Part shown: positions 19,293-28,249 of the stretch, one piece after another
How the letters are laid out: each line of letters begins with the position of its first letter
Numbering within the stretch: position 1 is the first letter of the stretch
Assembly (NCBI GenBank): GCA_945952345.1
Contig: CAMFIS010000002.1
Span: forward strand, 20,718 to 84,717
Length of the DNA: 64,000 nucleotides
DNA from: an uncultured Fimbriimonas sp.
Lineage (GTDB): Bacteria > Armatimonadota > Fimbriimonadia > Fimbriimonadales > Fimbriimonadaceae
Direction of reading: 5' to 3'
Notes under the pieces: model-generated
Database searches by the model: none
What the model was told of the DNA's origin: nothing
Seen by the model: the letters and a program-made list of their open reading frames with translations, nothing else
Program-made: the position numbers and the translations under genes

Positions 19293-19505
19293 ATGCATCG
19301 AAAAGTTCTGGTTTCGGCGTTTTTACTCGCCGCCCTCACCCTACCCGCCCTTGGTCGTCATCAAGGCATGTACTATGCAACCCGGAGTGGGAAGACGTAC
19401 CACAAGCGAGATTGCAAAGTGATCGCGGGCAAAACCGTCTATGAAGTGAGTTGGAGCGATATCACCAAACACAAAATGACGCCTTGCAAAAAGTGCAAGC
19501 CGTAA
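19293..19505 (+). CDS. Small secreted Cys-containing protein
   Basis: 70 aa; signal peptide then YYATRSGKTYHKRDC...TPCKKCKP (H/C pattern suggesting metal binding). Confidence 0.7.
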   Translation: MHRKVLVSAFLLAALTLPALGRHQGMYYATRSGKTYHKRDCKVIAGKTVYEVSWSDITKHKMTPCKKCKP

Positions 19506-19546
19506 GTTGAAGTCTTTCTATCGTAAGATACGTTAAGAGGTTTAAG

Positions 19547-20014
19547 ATGCTTGGTTCGGCAGACGATCTTATTGGCGCGACGCAGATGACGGCGGAAGAG
19601 GTCGCTTATGTGCACCAGCATTTGCTGTTAGAAATTCACCCTGACCCTCGTCCGCAATCGGTGGATCAATTCGCTCGGGGCCACGCCCTCATGCCGATGT
19701 TGGTGGCTCGGAGCCTTAGCGATCAGCGGCCAAATGACCAGGCTCTCTCTTCGCTCATCGCAACCAACGAATTTCTCATCAAGAGCTTTGGTAAGAAGCG
19801 CATGTCTCGCGAGTTTGTCGAGGGCACGCTCGTGAAGTCCGACAAATTCTGGCGGCATAACGACCCGCTAGGCGTGTACCAGCCTGGGGACATGTTCTAT
19901 GTGGACGACAACCATCCGCTTCGAAATTGGTTCCCAGTGTTGATTTTGGCGCCGACCGCATTTGTCGTCCTCTTGTTCCTCATCGCGATTTCTCTCCGGT
20001 TCCTTATTCGCTGA
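19547..20014 (+). CDS. Hypothetical protein with C-terminal TM helix
   Basis: 155 aa; WFPVLILAPTAFVVLLFLIAISLRFLIR tail. Confidence 0.6.
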   Translation: MLGSADDLIGATQMTAEEVAYVHQHLLLEIHPDPRPQSVDQFARGHALMPMLVARSLSDQRPNDQALSSLIATNEFLIKSFGKKRMSREFVEGTLVKSDKFWRHNDPLGVYQPGDMFYVDDNHPLRNWFPVLILAPTAFVVLLFLIAISLRFLIR

Positions 20015-20017
20015 GAT

Positions 20018-21880
20018 ATGGTCGGTGTGCTTGTCGGAATTCAGGCGTCGGGCCTTATTTCGTGCGAGTTCCCGGGCATCCGGCTCCAGCCTTTCCTTAC
20101 CGAGGTATCCAAGCAGGCGCACATCCAGCTTTCTTGCTCGCCCGAGCTAGAAAATGAAGTCCTCGTAGCGCGGTTTAAGGATATCAGTCTCGACGAACTC
20201 AGGAAACGCCTATCATCGATTCTTCATGCCGATTGGTTGAGCGAAAACCATGGCTGGAGGCTGGCTCAATCATCGGCTCAGGTCGAAGACGAGCGGACAT
20301 GGAACTCTACCTTTCGCCGCACGCTCTTCGATGCTGGAGTGAAAGCGTGGGCAAAGCGTAATCTCGGACCGGCCTGGACGGCAGCTGACGCAAAACACTA
20401 CAACGACCGCTTTCGCGCCGCTATGCCAAGACCCGGTGGTCCCAAGCCGACTGAAACGATCGAGGATATCCGCCGCGAGTCCCCGTCGGCAAGGATCGCA
20501 TCGAAGATCTGCCGCGTCGCCGATTTCTCGAAGATCGATTTCGGTGGTGTCGGTCCAGACCGTGTCATTTTGTCGGGGTCGGGGCTGGCGAAGATTGGTC
20601 TCAAGCCTGAATTCGTTCGTGAACTGACGGAGCAGTTCACGAGCGAAGAGGAAATGCTCGACGCGCAGTTTGTTTCAAAGGGTTCGAAACCCGAACCGGA
20701 AGGGCCCTTCGAGATCATCGTTTCGATCGAGAACCGCAGCCGAGTTTTGGCGCTCGTCGAAATGATCGATAAGCGAGGCAAGGTGCACCAGGCGGAGATG
20801 CTTTCCGCCCGTTCGTATCAGGTCGAGCTGCCACCGGAAGAGGTTTTTCGAGTATCGCCGACCACCGAGCAAACGGCCCTTCTGTTCGGCTCCAGCTATT
20901 ACAACAAGGATGCGAAAAAGAAGTATAACGCCGCGCAGAAATGGTTGGAGACCTACCTCGGCGGTGCGACCAAATTCGATCCGCTCGGCATGTATGTCGG
21001 GCAATGCTGGCTCGATTTTGCGAGATCTCAAAATCGACCCTTGCTCGCGAGCTTGGAAGAAGACACTCTGTCGGGCGAGATGCCGTACCGGTGTGTGCCC
21101 GCCCGAGTCTCGGATCAGGTGTTCGTCGGCATGACCCGCACGGATCAGGACGGATGGATTTTGGCGCGGCCACAAAATCCATGGCGCAACCGGCAACTGC
21201 GGACTGACCGCCAAGCGATCGAAACTCTTTGGCATGTGTTGGCCACTTACGAGCCCGGAAACATCGAGCGAACGGCCGATCTGGCATCGCTAGCGGCGCG
21301 GCCGATGTTGTACCTGCAACTGATGAACTCGGGCCGAAGTATCGGGGGACCTTTCACCGTCATCTACGGAACGTTGAGCCCGGAACTGCGGACCAAGGCG
21401 CGAACCTCCAAGCTGTCCATGGCTGACCTTCCACCCCGTGGGAGGCAGGTTTTGCAAGAAGTTTGGGAGTCTGGCGGGCTCAATCGGCTGGTCTATACCG
21501 GGCCGGAGTTCGAAGCGAGTTCTGTTTGGTACGGGCGGCTGTATCCAAAAGGCTTGCCCGAGTGTTCGTTCTCGTGTCCGATCTCAACCGAGTGGGTTGT
21601 AAAGTACGACAGCGATCGGGAGGAAATGGTCACGACACTGGACGATCTCGCGCGGGAATACAACCAAAGCAAGGAGATGGATAGCGATTTCGAAAAGTCG
21701 TTTGTCGGTCGAGTTGGAAAGCGAGAAGAAGCGCATCCGACCATCCGCCTCGGCGGCAAAGAGGTGCACGATGAGATCGTTGGACCGACTTTGAGCTTCT
21801 CGGGCCCACTGAAGTGGAACCAAACGCCGAAGGAGTTCCGCGCAGCGCTGTTGGCCCGAGCGAAAGAACTGGCATTCTAA
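20018..21880 (+). CDS. Hypothetical protein with STN-like N-terminal domain
   Basis: 620 aa; LQPFLTEVSKQAHIQLSCSPELENEVLVARFKDISLDELRKRLSSIL resembles a secretin/TonB short N-terminal domain. Confidence 0.65.
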   Translation: MVGVLVGIQASGLISCEFPGIRLQPFLTEVSKQAHIQLSCSPELENEVLVARFKDISLDELRKRLSSILHADWLSENHGWRLAQSSAQVEDERTWNSTFRRTLFDAGVKAWAKRNLGPAWTAADAKHYNDRFRAAMPRPGGPKPTETIEDIRRESPSARIASKICRVADFSKIDFGGVGPDRVILSGSGLAKIGLKPEFVRELTEQFTSEEEMLDAQFVSKGSKPEPEGPFEIIVSIENRSRVLALVEMIDKRGKVHQAEMLSARSYQVELPPEEVFRVSPTTEQTALLFGSSYYNKDAKKKYNAAQKWLETYLGGATKFDPLGMYVGQCWLDFARSQNRPLLASLEEDTLSGEMPYRCVPARVSDQVFVGMTRTDQDGWILARPQNPWRNRQLRTDRQAIETLWHVLATYEPGNIERTADLASLAARPMLYLQLMNSGRSIGGPFTVIYGTLSPELRTKARTSKLSMADLPPRGRQVLQEVWESGGLNRLVYTGPEFEASSVWYGRLYPKGLPECSFSCPISTEWVVKYDSDREEMVTTLDDLAREYNQSKEMDSDFEKSFVGRVGKREEAHPTIRLGGKEVHDEIVGPTLSFSGPLKWNQTPKEFRAALLARAKELAF

Positions 21881-21901
21881 CTTAAGTAAACTACCTGTAC
21901 C

Positions 21902-21977
21902 GGCCTCGTAGCTCAGAGGATAGAGCGCCTCCGTCCTAAGGAGGGCGTCGGGGGTTCGAGTCCCTCCGAGGCCGCCA
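21902..21977 (+). tRNA. tRNA-Arg(CCT)
   Basis: GGCCTCG/CGAGGCC acceptor, CCTCC-GTCCTAA-GGAGG anticodon arm, encoded CCA. Confidence 0.95.
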
Positions 21978-22091
21978 AATTTGAAGCCACTAGCCACAAG
22001 CCGCTAGACACTAGCATGGTTTAGAGGGCCCGCTGGGATTGTTGACACTTCGCGTTTTCGTCACCCATACTCAAACTCCAGGGGAATCACG

Positions 22092-22547
22092 ATGAGCAGC
22101 ACGAACAAGCCATTCCTCCAAATGCACAATGTCGGCATTGTGGTCGAGTCCCTCGACAATGCGATCGCGTTCTTTACCGAACTCGGGCTAGAGCTCGAAG
22201 GTCGCGCCATGGTCGAGGGAGAATGGGCAGGAAGAGTCACCGGACTTGGAGACCAGAGCGTTGAGATCGCGATGATGGTTACGCCCGATGGCCACAGTCG
22301 ACTCGAACTCTCAAGATTCCTGGCACCGGCTGTGATCGAAGACCATCGCAAAGCGCCCGTAAATGCCCTCGGTTATCTTCGCGTCATGTTCAACGTCCGC
22401 GACATCGACCAGGTACTAAGCCGCTTGGAGAAGTTAGGCGCGGAACTGGTTGGCGAGGTGATGAACTACGAGAACATCTACCGGCTTTGCTACATCCGTG
22501 GGCCAGAAGGAATCCTGATCGGTCTGGCAGAAGAACTGCAGCCTTGA
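22092..22547 (+). CDS. VOC family (glyoxalase-like) protein
   Basis: HNVGIVVESLDNAIAFFTELGLELEGR...YENIYRLCYIRGPEGILIGLAEEL. Confidence 0.9.
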   Translation: MSSTNKPFLQMHNVGIVVESLDNAIAFFTELGLELEGRAMVEGEWAGRVTGLGDQSVEIAMMVTPDGHSRLELSRFLAPAVIEDHRKAPVNALGYLRVMFNVRDIDQVLSRLEKLGAELVGEVMNYENIYRLCYIRGPEGILIGLAEELQP

Positions 22548-22552
22548 GCCTC

Positions 22553-23128
22553 TCAGTTCAACATGCTCACGACGTCTTCGACGCGATATTCACATCCCAT
22601 AAATTCGATCCATTCCGGGCATTCGTGGGAGTAAAAGCGGATCATCTCTCGATAGCTGAGCCCGCGAATCGATCCATATGCGCCTCGAAGGTATCGGTGC
22701 CACTGGCTGGTAAACCCAATTTCCGCACGCATTTCTTTCGGTTGAATTTGTCCGTCTTGGATCTCGAAGTGCTCATTCCATCGCGAAGAGCTCATTTCTA
22801 GTGCCCTCTTGAGTTCAACCACCAGCGGGCCATCGACGTCGGCAAGGTAGGGGCCGACAAAGTGTCGGTTGCCCGTCGTCAAGAAGTAGTTTCGATCGGC
22901 TAGGTAGGTCGATTGGAGAAGTTCGAGATATCCCAGCTCACCTCGGCTCTCCGTAAGAAGGAAGTCGGTGGTCTCCAGGAATCGATCCACGCACTCGACA
23001 GGTTGTAAATTTTCTATTGGTGGCAACTTAAATCCTTCGTCGAGGTAACTATCCATAGACTTCTCACCTGCGAAGGCGACACTACAAAGGAGTGTCCGTA
23101 TAGGTCGAAAGATGCATCGAAAGTGCAC
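22553..23128 (-). CDS. Hypothetical protein
   Basis: 191-aa ORF, coding-like. Confidence 0.5.
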   Translation of the reverse strand: MHFRCIFRPIRTLLCSVAFAGEKSMDSYLDEGFKLPPIENLQPVECVDRFLETTDFLLTESRGELGYLELLQSTYLADRNYFLTTGNRHFVGPYLADVDGPLVVELKRALEMSSSRWNEHFEIQDGQIQPKEMRAEIGFTSQWHRYLRGAYGSIRGLSYREMIRFYSHECPEWIEFMGCEYRVEDVVSMLN

Positions 23129-23221
23129 GATATTTGACCAAAAAACAGAAGGGCCTTGGTCCTATGGGGGGGCTTGGCGGAGGATATCTGCGTGTTCTAG
23201 CTTGTATCGACGAGGTCGACC

Positions 23222-23449
23222 ATGAATATCGAGAAGACGAACAACTATCCGGAATCTGACGCCCGACACCATGCCCTGAACATCAGCCACGCGCTGAAGG
23301 AGTTGGCAGAGCATGCCCGTGGCGATGTTGGAAAGGTGGATGACAAACGCGGTCGCGTGTTATTTGAGACAACCGCCGAAGTTCTGTTGGGGTTGTCGAC
23401 GGCTTGCGAGCACTTCGTGGAGCAGAACGAACCGGCGATGAAGATCTAA
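23222..23449 (+). CDS. Hypothetical protein
   Basis: 75-aa ORF with plausible codon usage. Confidence 0.5.
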   Translation: MNIEKTNNYPESDARHHALNISHALKELAEHARGDVGKVDDKRGRVLFETTAEVLLGLSTACEHFVEQNEPAMKI

Positions 23450-24777
23450 GGTCTTGTTTCGGACTCCAAATAACAAGGCACGTTGATCACCACCAGGCGG
23501 CTGCCACCTTGCAGCAACATTGCGGCTTTGAGGCCCATCGCCCGCTGGTTGTGGAGGAAATACTGCCACCACCGTGCCTCGACGAGTTCGGGAATGATCA
23601 CCGCGACGACCCGATCTGGGTTCTCGCGGAGTACGTCCCTCAGGTAGCCGATGAGAGGATTGAAGAGTCGGCGGTACGGTGAGGAAAGTACGTGGAGGAC
23701 CGGCATCGGGTGGCCGGCCTGACGGAACGGAACCGCAACCCGGTCCTGCCATTGATGTGTTAGAGAATCGCAGTGGTCTTGCGTATTCGCGATGTGGATG
23801 GCTTCAAAATCGGGCGAGATGGAGGCGGCAAAGCGCAGCGCTTTTTCGGAAACGCAGTTGAGGTTCTTGATCGGAACGATGACGAGTGGCGGTCGGATCG
23901 AACGTGCGTCGAGATTGCCTTTCACTCGTGTCTCCCTTCGAACGGAAAGGTAGTGCCGCTTGACGGCGACGAAAGCCACCACGAACGTAGGAAGCAGGAT
24001 GCAGGTGATGTGAGCGCCATCGGCGAACTTTGCGACGAGCACCACCGACAGAGCGACGAGGGTCGAGACTGCGCCGATCCCGTTCACCAAAGCCGATGAT
24101 TTCCAGCGGCCGTGGCGATGCCGCAGCCAATGCTTGACCATGACAGCTTGACTGAGCGTGAAGGCGAGAAAGGCGCCGACCGCGAAGAGCGGAATAAGTC
24201 GATCGGTGATGCCGCCAAAGGCGACGAGGAGGACACCGCCGAGGGAGGCGACGAAGAGATAGGTGGGCAGTGCGAAGGCGATCCCACTTTCCTTGACACC
24301 ACGAAGGTTCACGACGGTGACCAGCACAAGGATTCCCAAACAGATTGGGAGGATGTGGGCATGGAACGACGGAATGGCGGAGACCAGCGCGCCGACACCG
24401 GCCGAGATTCCGACCGCGACGCACAGTACATAGTCGAGCATGAGTGCCGCTGCCGCGATGAGCCCGGCGGTTGCGCCCAGGTTAGCCCGAGCTACTGTGT
24501 AGGAGCCACCGCCGTTCGGGTAGGCCGCGATCGTCTGACGGTACGAGAAGTACAAGATGGTGAGAATCGCGACGATGATGCCGATGATGGGCAGGCTGTA
24601 GCCGATGCCGGCGACGCCGAGCGGAATGAGAATGGTGAGGGCGGCTTCGGGTCCGTAAGCGGCGGAACCGAGGCCATCGAGGCCGAGCATCGGGAGTCCG
24701 GCAAGGACTCCCACTTTCTGCGAGTGCTCTTCCTTGGACTCCAGGGGCCGTCCAAACAGCACATCGAAAATCGACAT
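23446..24777 (-). CDS. APC family (KimA/YdaO-like) permease, apparently shortened transmembrane core
   Basis: N-terminal GLPMLGLDGLGSAAYGPEA..., LIPLFAVGAFLAFTLSQAVMVKHW, C-terminal SSPYRRLFNPLIGYL...VIIPELVEARWWQYFLHNQ. Confidence 0.85.
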   Translation of the reverse strand: MSIFDVLFGRPLESKEEHSQKVGVLAGLPMLGLDGLGSAAYGPEAALTILIPLGVAGIGYSLPIIGIIVAILTILYFSYRQTIAAYPNGGGSYTVARANLGATAGLIAAAALMLDYVLCVAVGISAGVGALVSAIPSFHAHILPICLGILVLVTVVNLRGVKESGIAFALPTYLFVASLGGVLLVAFGGITDRLIPLFAVGAFLAFTLSQAVMVKHWLRHRHGRWKSSALVNGIGAVSTLVALSVVLVAKFADGAHITCILLPTFVVAFVAVKRHYLSVRRETRVKGNLDARSIRPPLVIVPIKNLNCVSEKALRFAASISPDFEAIHIANTQDHCDSLTHQWQDRVAVPFRQAGHPMPVLHVLSSPYRRLFNPLIGYLRDVLRENPDRVVAVIIPELVEARWWQYFLHNQRAMGLKAAMLLQGGSRLVVINVPCYLESETRP

Positions 24778-24844
24778 GTTCTATCCCTTAGCTTGGCTCA
24801 GGACGCCTCGCCGCTGAGGGTTTTGCTGCCGCCAAGAATGAATA

Positions 24845-24859
24845 TTGACGGAATCTTGA
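24845..24859 (-). promoter_or_regulatory. Putative KdpE-like direct repeat upstream of the permease
   Basis: Minus strand TCAAGATTCCGTCAA = TCAA-N7-TCAA, 11-bp spacing. Confidence 0.3.
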
Positions 24860-24930
24860 TTTGGTTGCACTGGGAGTTGGGATTGGTCGGACGACATGCG
24901 TCTCGCCTGTTTTTTGGATTTGTCCTATAA

Positions 24931-25163
24931 CTACCCCCACCGTCGGGGAGCTTTGCTCCTCCACCTACGGCCCGCTCATCGACCTCATAAATGCTTGCCC
25001 TTGTGGCAACCATTGATAAGGGCTCTCCCCAGGGGTGGAGCGTGGTTTATTCCTTCAAGCAAAAGCTCAAAGCAATTCGAATTGCCTCAAAGTCGTTTGC
25101 AAGGCAAGTAGCCAACGCTACACCCCTGGGGGTGTCGGTGAGCCTGCGAACCGGTGGGGGTAG
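24931..25163. repeat. MITE-like element with 12-bp perfect terminal inverted repeats
   Basis: CTACCCCCACCG (24931-24942) / CGGTGGGGGTAG (25152-25163); inner CCCCAGGGGTGGAGCGT (25027-25043) / ACGCTACACCCCTGGGG (25115-25131). Confidence 0.75.
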
Positions 25164-25172
25164 AAATACGGA

Positions 25173-26663
25173 TTAACTAGCCCCGAACTTCCTCAAGACC
25201 GCTTTAACATCCTCCCTCTTGCCGCATTGATCCAGCATCGACGTGCCAACCTTATTTGCCTTTGCATGGACGTCCGCCCCCGCCGAAATGAGTGCCTCGA
25301 CGACGCCAATGTAATCGCCTTTCGGGTTGCGGCACCATTGCGAGCCGTGGCATGCCCAGCCGAGGGGCGGGCTGCCGTGAACCGCGTCGCAGGTATCGAG
25401 TGGAACGTACGGGATGAGGAGCTTGACGGCGGCGAGGTAGCCGAACCAGCAGGCAGTGTGGAGCGACGTGCCCGTATCCATGCCGGGTGACATCGGGTCC
25501 ACTCCGGCTTTGAGGAGAAGTCTCACGGTATCGATCCGGCCCTCCTGGGCCGCGTCGGCGATGGCGCGGGCATCGGCTCCAAGGTCTTTGCCAGCGTCGG
25601 GATTCTTGGCGAGGATTGCATCGACGGCCTTTTCGTCGCCGTTCCAAGCCGCGACCACCAGTCGTCGTGCCGGGTTGCCATGATCCAGGAGGATTTCCGC
25701 TACCTCTTTGTGTCCGAGCCGTGCCGCCATCTGGTGGGGAGTCATCGACGGGCCAATGGTGTAGGCGTAGATGTGTCCGCCGTTGGATTTCTTGGTCACG
25801 AAGTCGCCTTCGCCAATGCGGAAATCCACCGACTTAGGCTGTTCGTCGAGGATGCGTTTGAGGAGGTCAACATCGTTCAAGGCGACGGCGGTGAAGATGT
25901 CCGGCTTTGCCCCGGTTGCCCGGAGAACGCTGACGACGTCGATATTCCGAATTTGACACTGGATTGGCGTACCTTCGTGATCTATGTCTTTCTTATTTAG
26001 TTCCGCTCCTCGATCGATGAGGAATTGCGCCGTGGCCGCGTCTTTGGCGAAGTGAAGCGGCGTCATTCCGTCTCCACCCGGCGCGCTGACGAGGGACGGA
26101 TCTTTGTCGAGAAAGTCCTTGAGGACATCGACTCGTCCGTGGGCGGCCGCCGACCATACATCGAACTTAGCCCCGAAGCCCAACAACATCTCGGCGATCT
26201 CCTCGTTCGCGTGGTCCAACGCGTGGAAACCGCCGGCCCACCAGTCGGTGCGGCGGTTCGGGTCGGCGCCATTGCGGATAAGAATTGGCACGAGTTCTTT
26301 GGCTCGCAGGTGGCGACTCGCGGGAACAATGGCGGGAGAATCGAACGAGAAGATGGTATCGTTCACGTGCTTTCGCAACTTGGGCTTGGTACGGAAAAGT
26401 TGTTCGAGAGCCTTCGGGTCGCCGCTATCCACGGCGCTTTGGAACGCCGCGAGAAGTGCCGGCGTCTCGACTTCCTCCACCAGTTTTGGCCAGCTGGAAA
26501 AGCCGTATTTGCGGGCGATAAGACGCTGTGCGTCGGCGAGTCTTGCCGTAGCGGGAGTGATTTCGTCGGCGGTTTCATCGCCGTTTTGAAGCTTGCGGAG
26601 GAGTTCCTTCGCTTGAATTCGGAGCTGCCGGACGTCGGCTCGCTCGGGTAGTTTTTCAGACAT
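25173..26663 (-). CDS. Ankyrin repeat protein
   Basis: Multiple ankyrin-type motifs such as GMTPLHFAKDAATAQFLIDRGAELNKKD. Confidence 0.92.
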   Translation of the reverse strand: MSEKLPERADVRQLRIQAKELLRKLQNGDETADEITPATARLADAQRLIARKYGFSSWPKLVEEVETPALLAAFQSAVDSGDPKALEQLFRTKPKLRKHVNDTIFSFDSPAIVPASRHLRAKELVPILIRNGADPNRRTDWWAGGFHALDHANEEIAEMLLGFGAKFDVWSAAAHGRVDVLKDFLDKDPSLVSAPGGDGMTPLHFAKDAATAQFLIDRGAELNKKDIDHEGTPIQCQIRNIDVVSVLRATGAKPDIFTAVALNDVDLLKRILDEQPKSVDFRIGEGDFVTKKSNGGHIYAYTIGPSMTPHQMAARLGHKEVAEILLDHGNPARRLVVAAWNGDEKAVDAILAKNPDAGKDLGADARAIADAAQEGRIDTVRLLLKAGVDPMSPGMDTGTSLHTACWFGYLAAVKLLIPYVPLDTCDAVHGSPPLGWACHGSQWCRNPKGDYIGVVEALISAGADVHAKANKVGTSMLDQCGKREDVKAVLRKFGAS

Positions 26664-26807
26664 ATTTACCTTCGTTGCTTGTGGCCCGTGGTCCGCGAAC
26701 AGGCAGCAGCAAAGGTCTTGCTGATTTCGAATTGTGTGGGGATGGACTCTGTCCTTTCCGCGGACCCGGCGGCGCTCCGAACGCCACGTTCATGTTATCA
26801 CACTTTT

Positions 26808-26855
26808 GGCGAAGGCGAAGGCGAAGGCGAAGGCGAAGGCGAGGGCGAGGGCGAG
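26808..26855 (+). repeat. Hexanucleotide microsatellite (GGCGAA)5(GGCGAG)3
   Basis: Eight consecutive 6-bp units. Confidence 0.97.
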
Positions 26856-26861
26856 GGCGGA

Positions 26862-27086
26862 GTGGCACTGTCAACGACCCCTCCGTTCAACGAAGTGGCG
26901 CTGGGAGTTGGCAGTGATCTTGAGGCGTTAGTCGTGGCACTGGTAAAGACGTCTGTGACGAAGGAACTGGGATTTACCAGTGTTAGCGTCAAACCAAGAA
27001 CACTGGTAACTCGCAGCCTCAGTCCGTTCTCACTCGTACCTCGTGAAAATGAACGGCCTCAAGGCAGATCTCGTTACCAGTGCCAC
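26862..27086 (+). repeat. GTGGCACTGG hairpin repeat, three monomers
   Basis: 26862-26916, 26934-26982, and inverted long monomer 27001-27086 ending ACCAGTGCCAC. Confidence 0.85.
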
Positions 27087-27172
27087 GCCTAGTTTTCTCG
27101 CACTGGCCAGTGCCAGGACTTGTAAACCTTCCAATCCCTGCCGCGTTATAGCATTGGAGCACCAAGCTCGCC

Positions 27173-27994
27173 ATGAGAATAAGGTTCACCAGTCTCGGAC
27201 TTCTCGCCATCGCCGCCACCGCAGCGGCCGCCCACGGAACGCAGCACACGAACCTGCGGATGCCGCCGATTCCGCGCGTCAATCCCGCCCAGGTTCGCAT
27301 GAACGACAGCGACTGGCGTCAGGCTTCGGCGATCATCCAGGCCGACAAGAGCATCGAGGTTCAGATGGCGAAGATGACCACGCATCAGACCCGCGAGTTC
27401 ATCCTCAAGCATGGCGACAGCGACAAGAAGGAGATCGCGCTGACCTTCGACGACGGCCCTCATCCCGGCTACACCGAGAAGATTCTCGACACGCTGAAGC
27501 AGGAGCATGTGCCCGCCACCTTCTTCGTCATCGGGTTCATGGCCGACGCCCATCCGGAACTCGTTCGAGCGATCTCGAATAGCGGCAACGTGGTCGGCAA
27601 TCACACTTACAGCCACGTGACGCTGACTCACCTCGACGAAGCCCAGACCCTCGCCGAGTACAAGGCCAACAACGCGGTGATCGAAAGGATTACCGGTAAG
27701 CATGTGGACTATTGCCGCCCGCCCGGTGGTGACTTCAATCCGACGGTTTTGAAATCCGCCGCTGAACTGGGCCTCACCACCGTGATGTGGACCGACGATC
27801 CGGGCGATTATGTCAATCCTCCCGACGATTTGCTGTTCGAACGCGAGGTCGACAAGCTCTCGAACGGCGGCATCGTTCTGCTGCACGATGGCTCCAAGAG
27901 CACGCTGGATACGCTGCAGAAGTTCATCCGAACAGCGAAGGCGAAGGGCTATCGATTCGTGACGCTGGATGAATTGAAGCGCGATCGAGATTGA
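27173..27994 (+). CDS. Polysaccharide deacetylase (NodB domain)
   Basis: IALTFDDGPHPGYTEKILDTL...GNHTYSH...RPPGGDFN. Confidence 0.95.
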   Translation: MRIRFTSLGLLAIAATAAAAHGTQHTNLRMPPIPRVNPAQVRMNDSDWRQASAIIQADKSIEVQMAKMTTHQTREFILKHGDSDKKEIALTFDDGPHPGYTEKILDTLKQEHVPATFFVIGFMADAHPELVRAISNSGNVVGNHTYSHVTLTHLDEAQTLAEYKANNAVIERITGKHVDYCRPPGGDFNPTVLKSAAELGLTTVMWTDDPGDYVNPPDDLLFEREVDKLSNGGIVLLHDGSKSTLDTLQKFIRTAKAKGYRFVTLDELKRDRD

Positions 27995-28002
27995 ATTTAG
28001 TT

Positions 28003-28165
28003 GTGGCACTGGCTCCGACGTCTGCGTCGAACGAAGTGACGCTGGGAGAAGCCAGTGTTTTTCCTCGACGAGCAGAGAACACTGGTAACTCGCAGCCTCA
28101 GTTCGTTCTCACTCATTCTTCGCGAAAATGAACGAACTCAAGGCAGGGGTCGTTACCAGTGCCAC
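28003..28165 (+). repeat. GTGGCACTGG...CCAGTGCCAC hairpin repeat, two monomers
   Basis: 28003-28057 (55 nt) and 28080-28165 (86 nt), bounded by GTGGCACTGG/CCAGTGCCAC. Confidence 0.9.
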
Positions 28166-28183
28166 ACCCTATTCCTTCAATTC

Positions 28184-28201
28184 TCAAGAAATCCTCAAGA
28201 A
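28184..28201 (+). promoter_or_regulatory. Putative KdpE binding site upstream of kdpD
   Basis: Direct repeat TCAAGAA-N4-TCAAGAA, 11-bp period. Confidence 0.5.
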
Positions 28202-28249
28202 CGCATTTGAACCTAATACTCGCTCTAAATCGCAAGTACACTGAACCTA

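Noticed and set aside
24112-24930. 272-aa plus-strand ORF
   Set aside because: Antisense of the APC permease, charge-rich artefact.
24778-24930. Possible ydaO-type c-di-AMP riboswitch upstream of the permease
   Set aside because: Tempting given the KimA-like gene, but I could not match the conserved ydaO core by eye; needs an Rfam covariance search.
26797-26992. Arg-Pro/Arg-Leu and Lys-Ala repeat proteins across the GGCGAA array
   Set aside because: Low-complexity translations of the hexanucleotide microsatellite, not genes.
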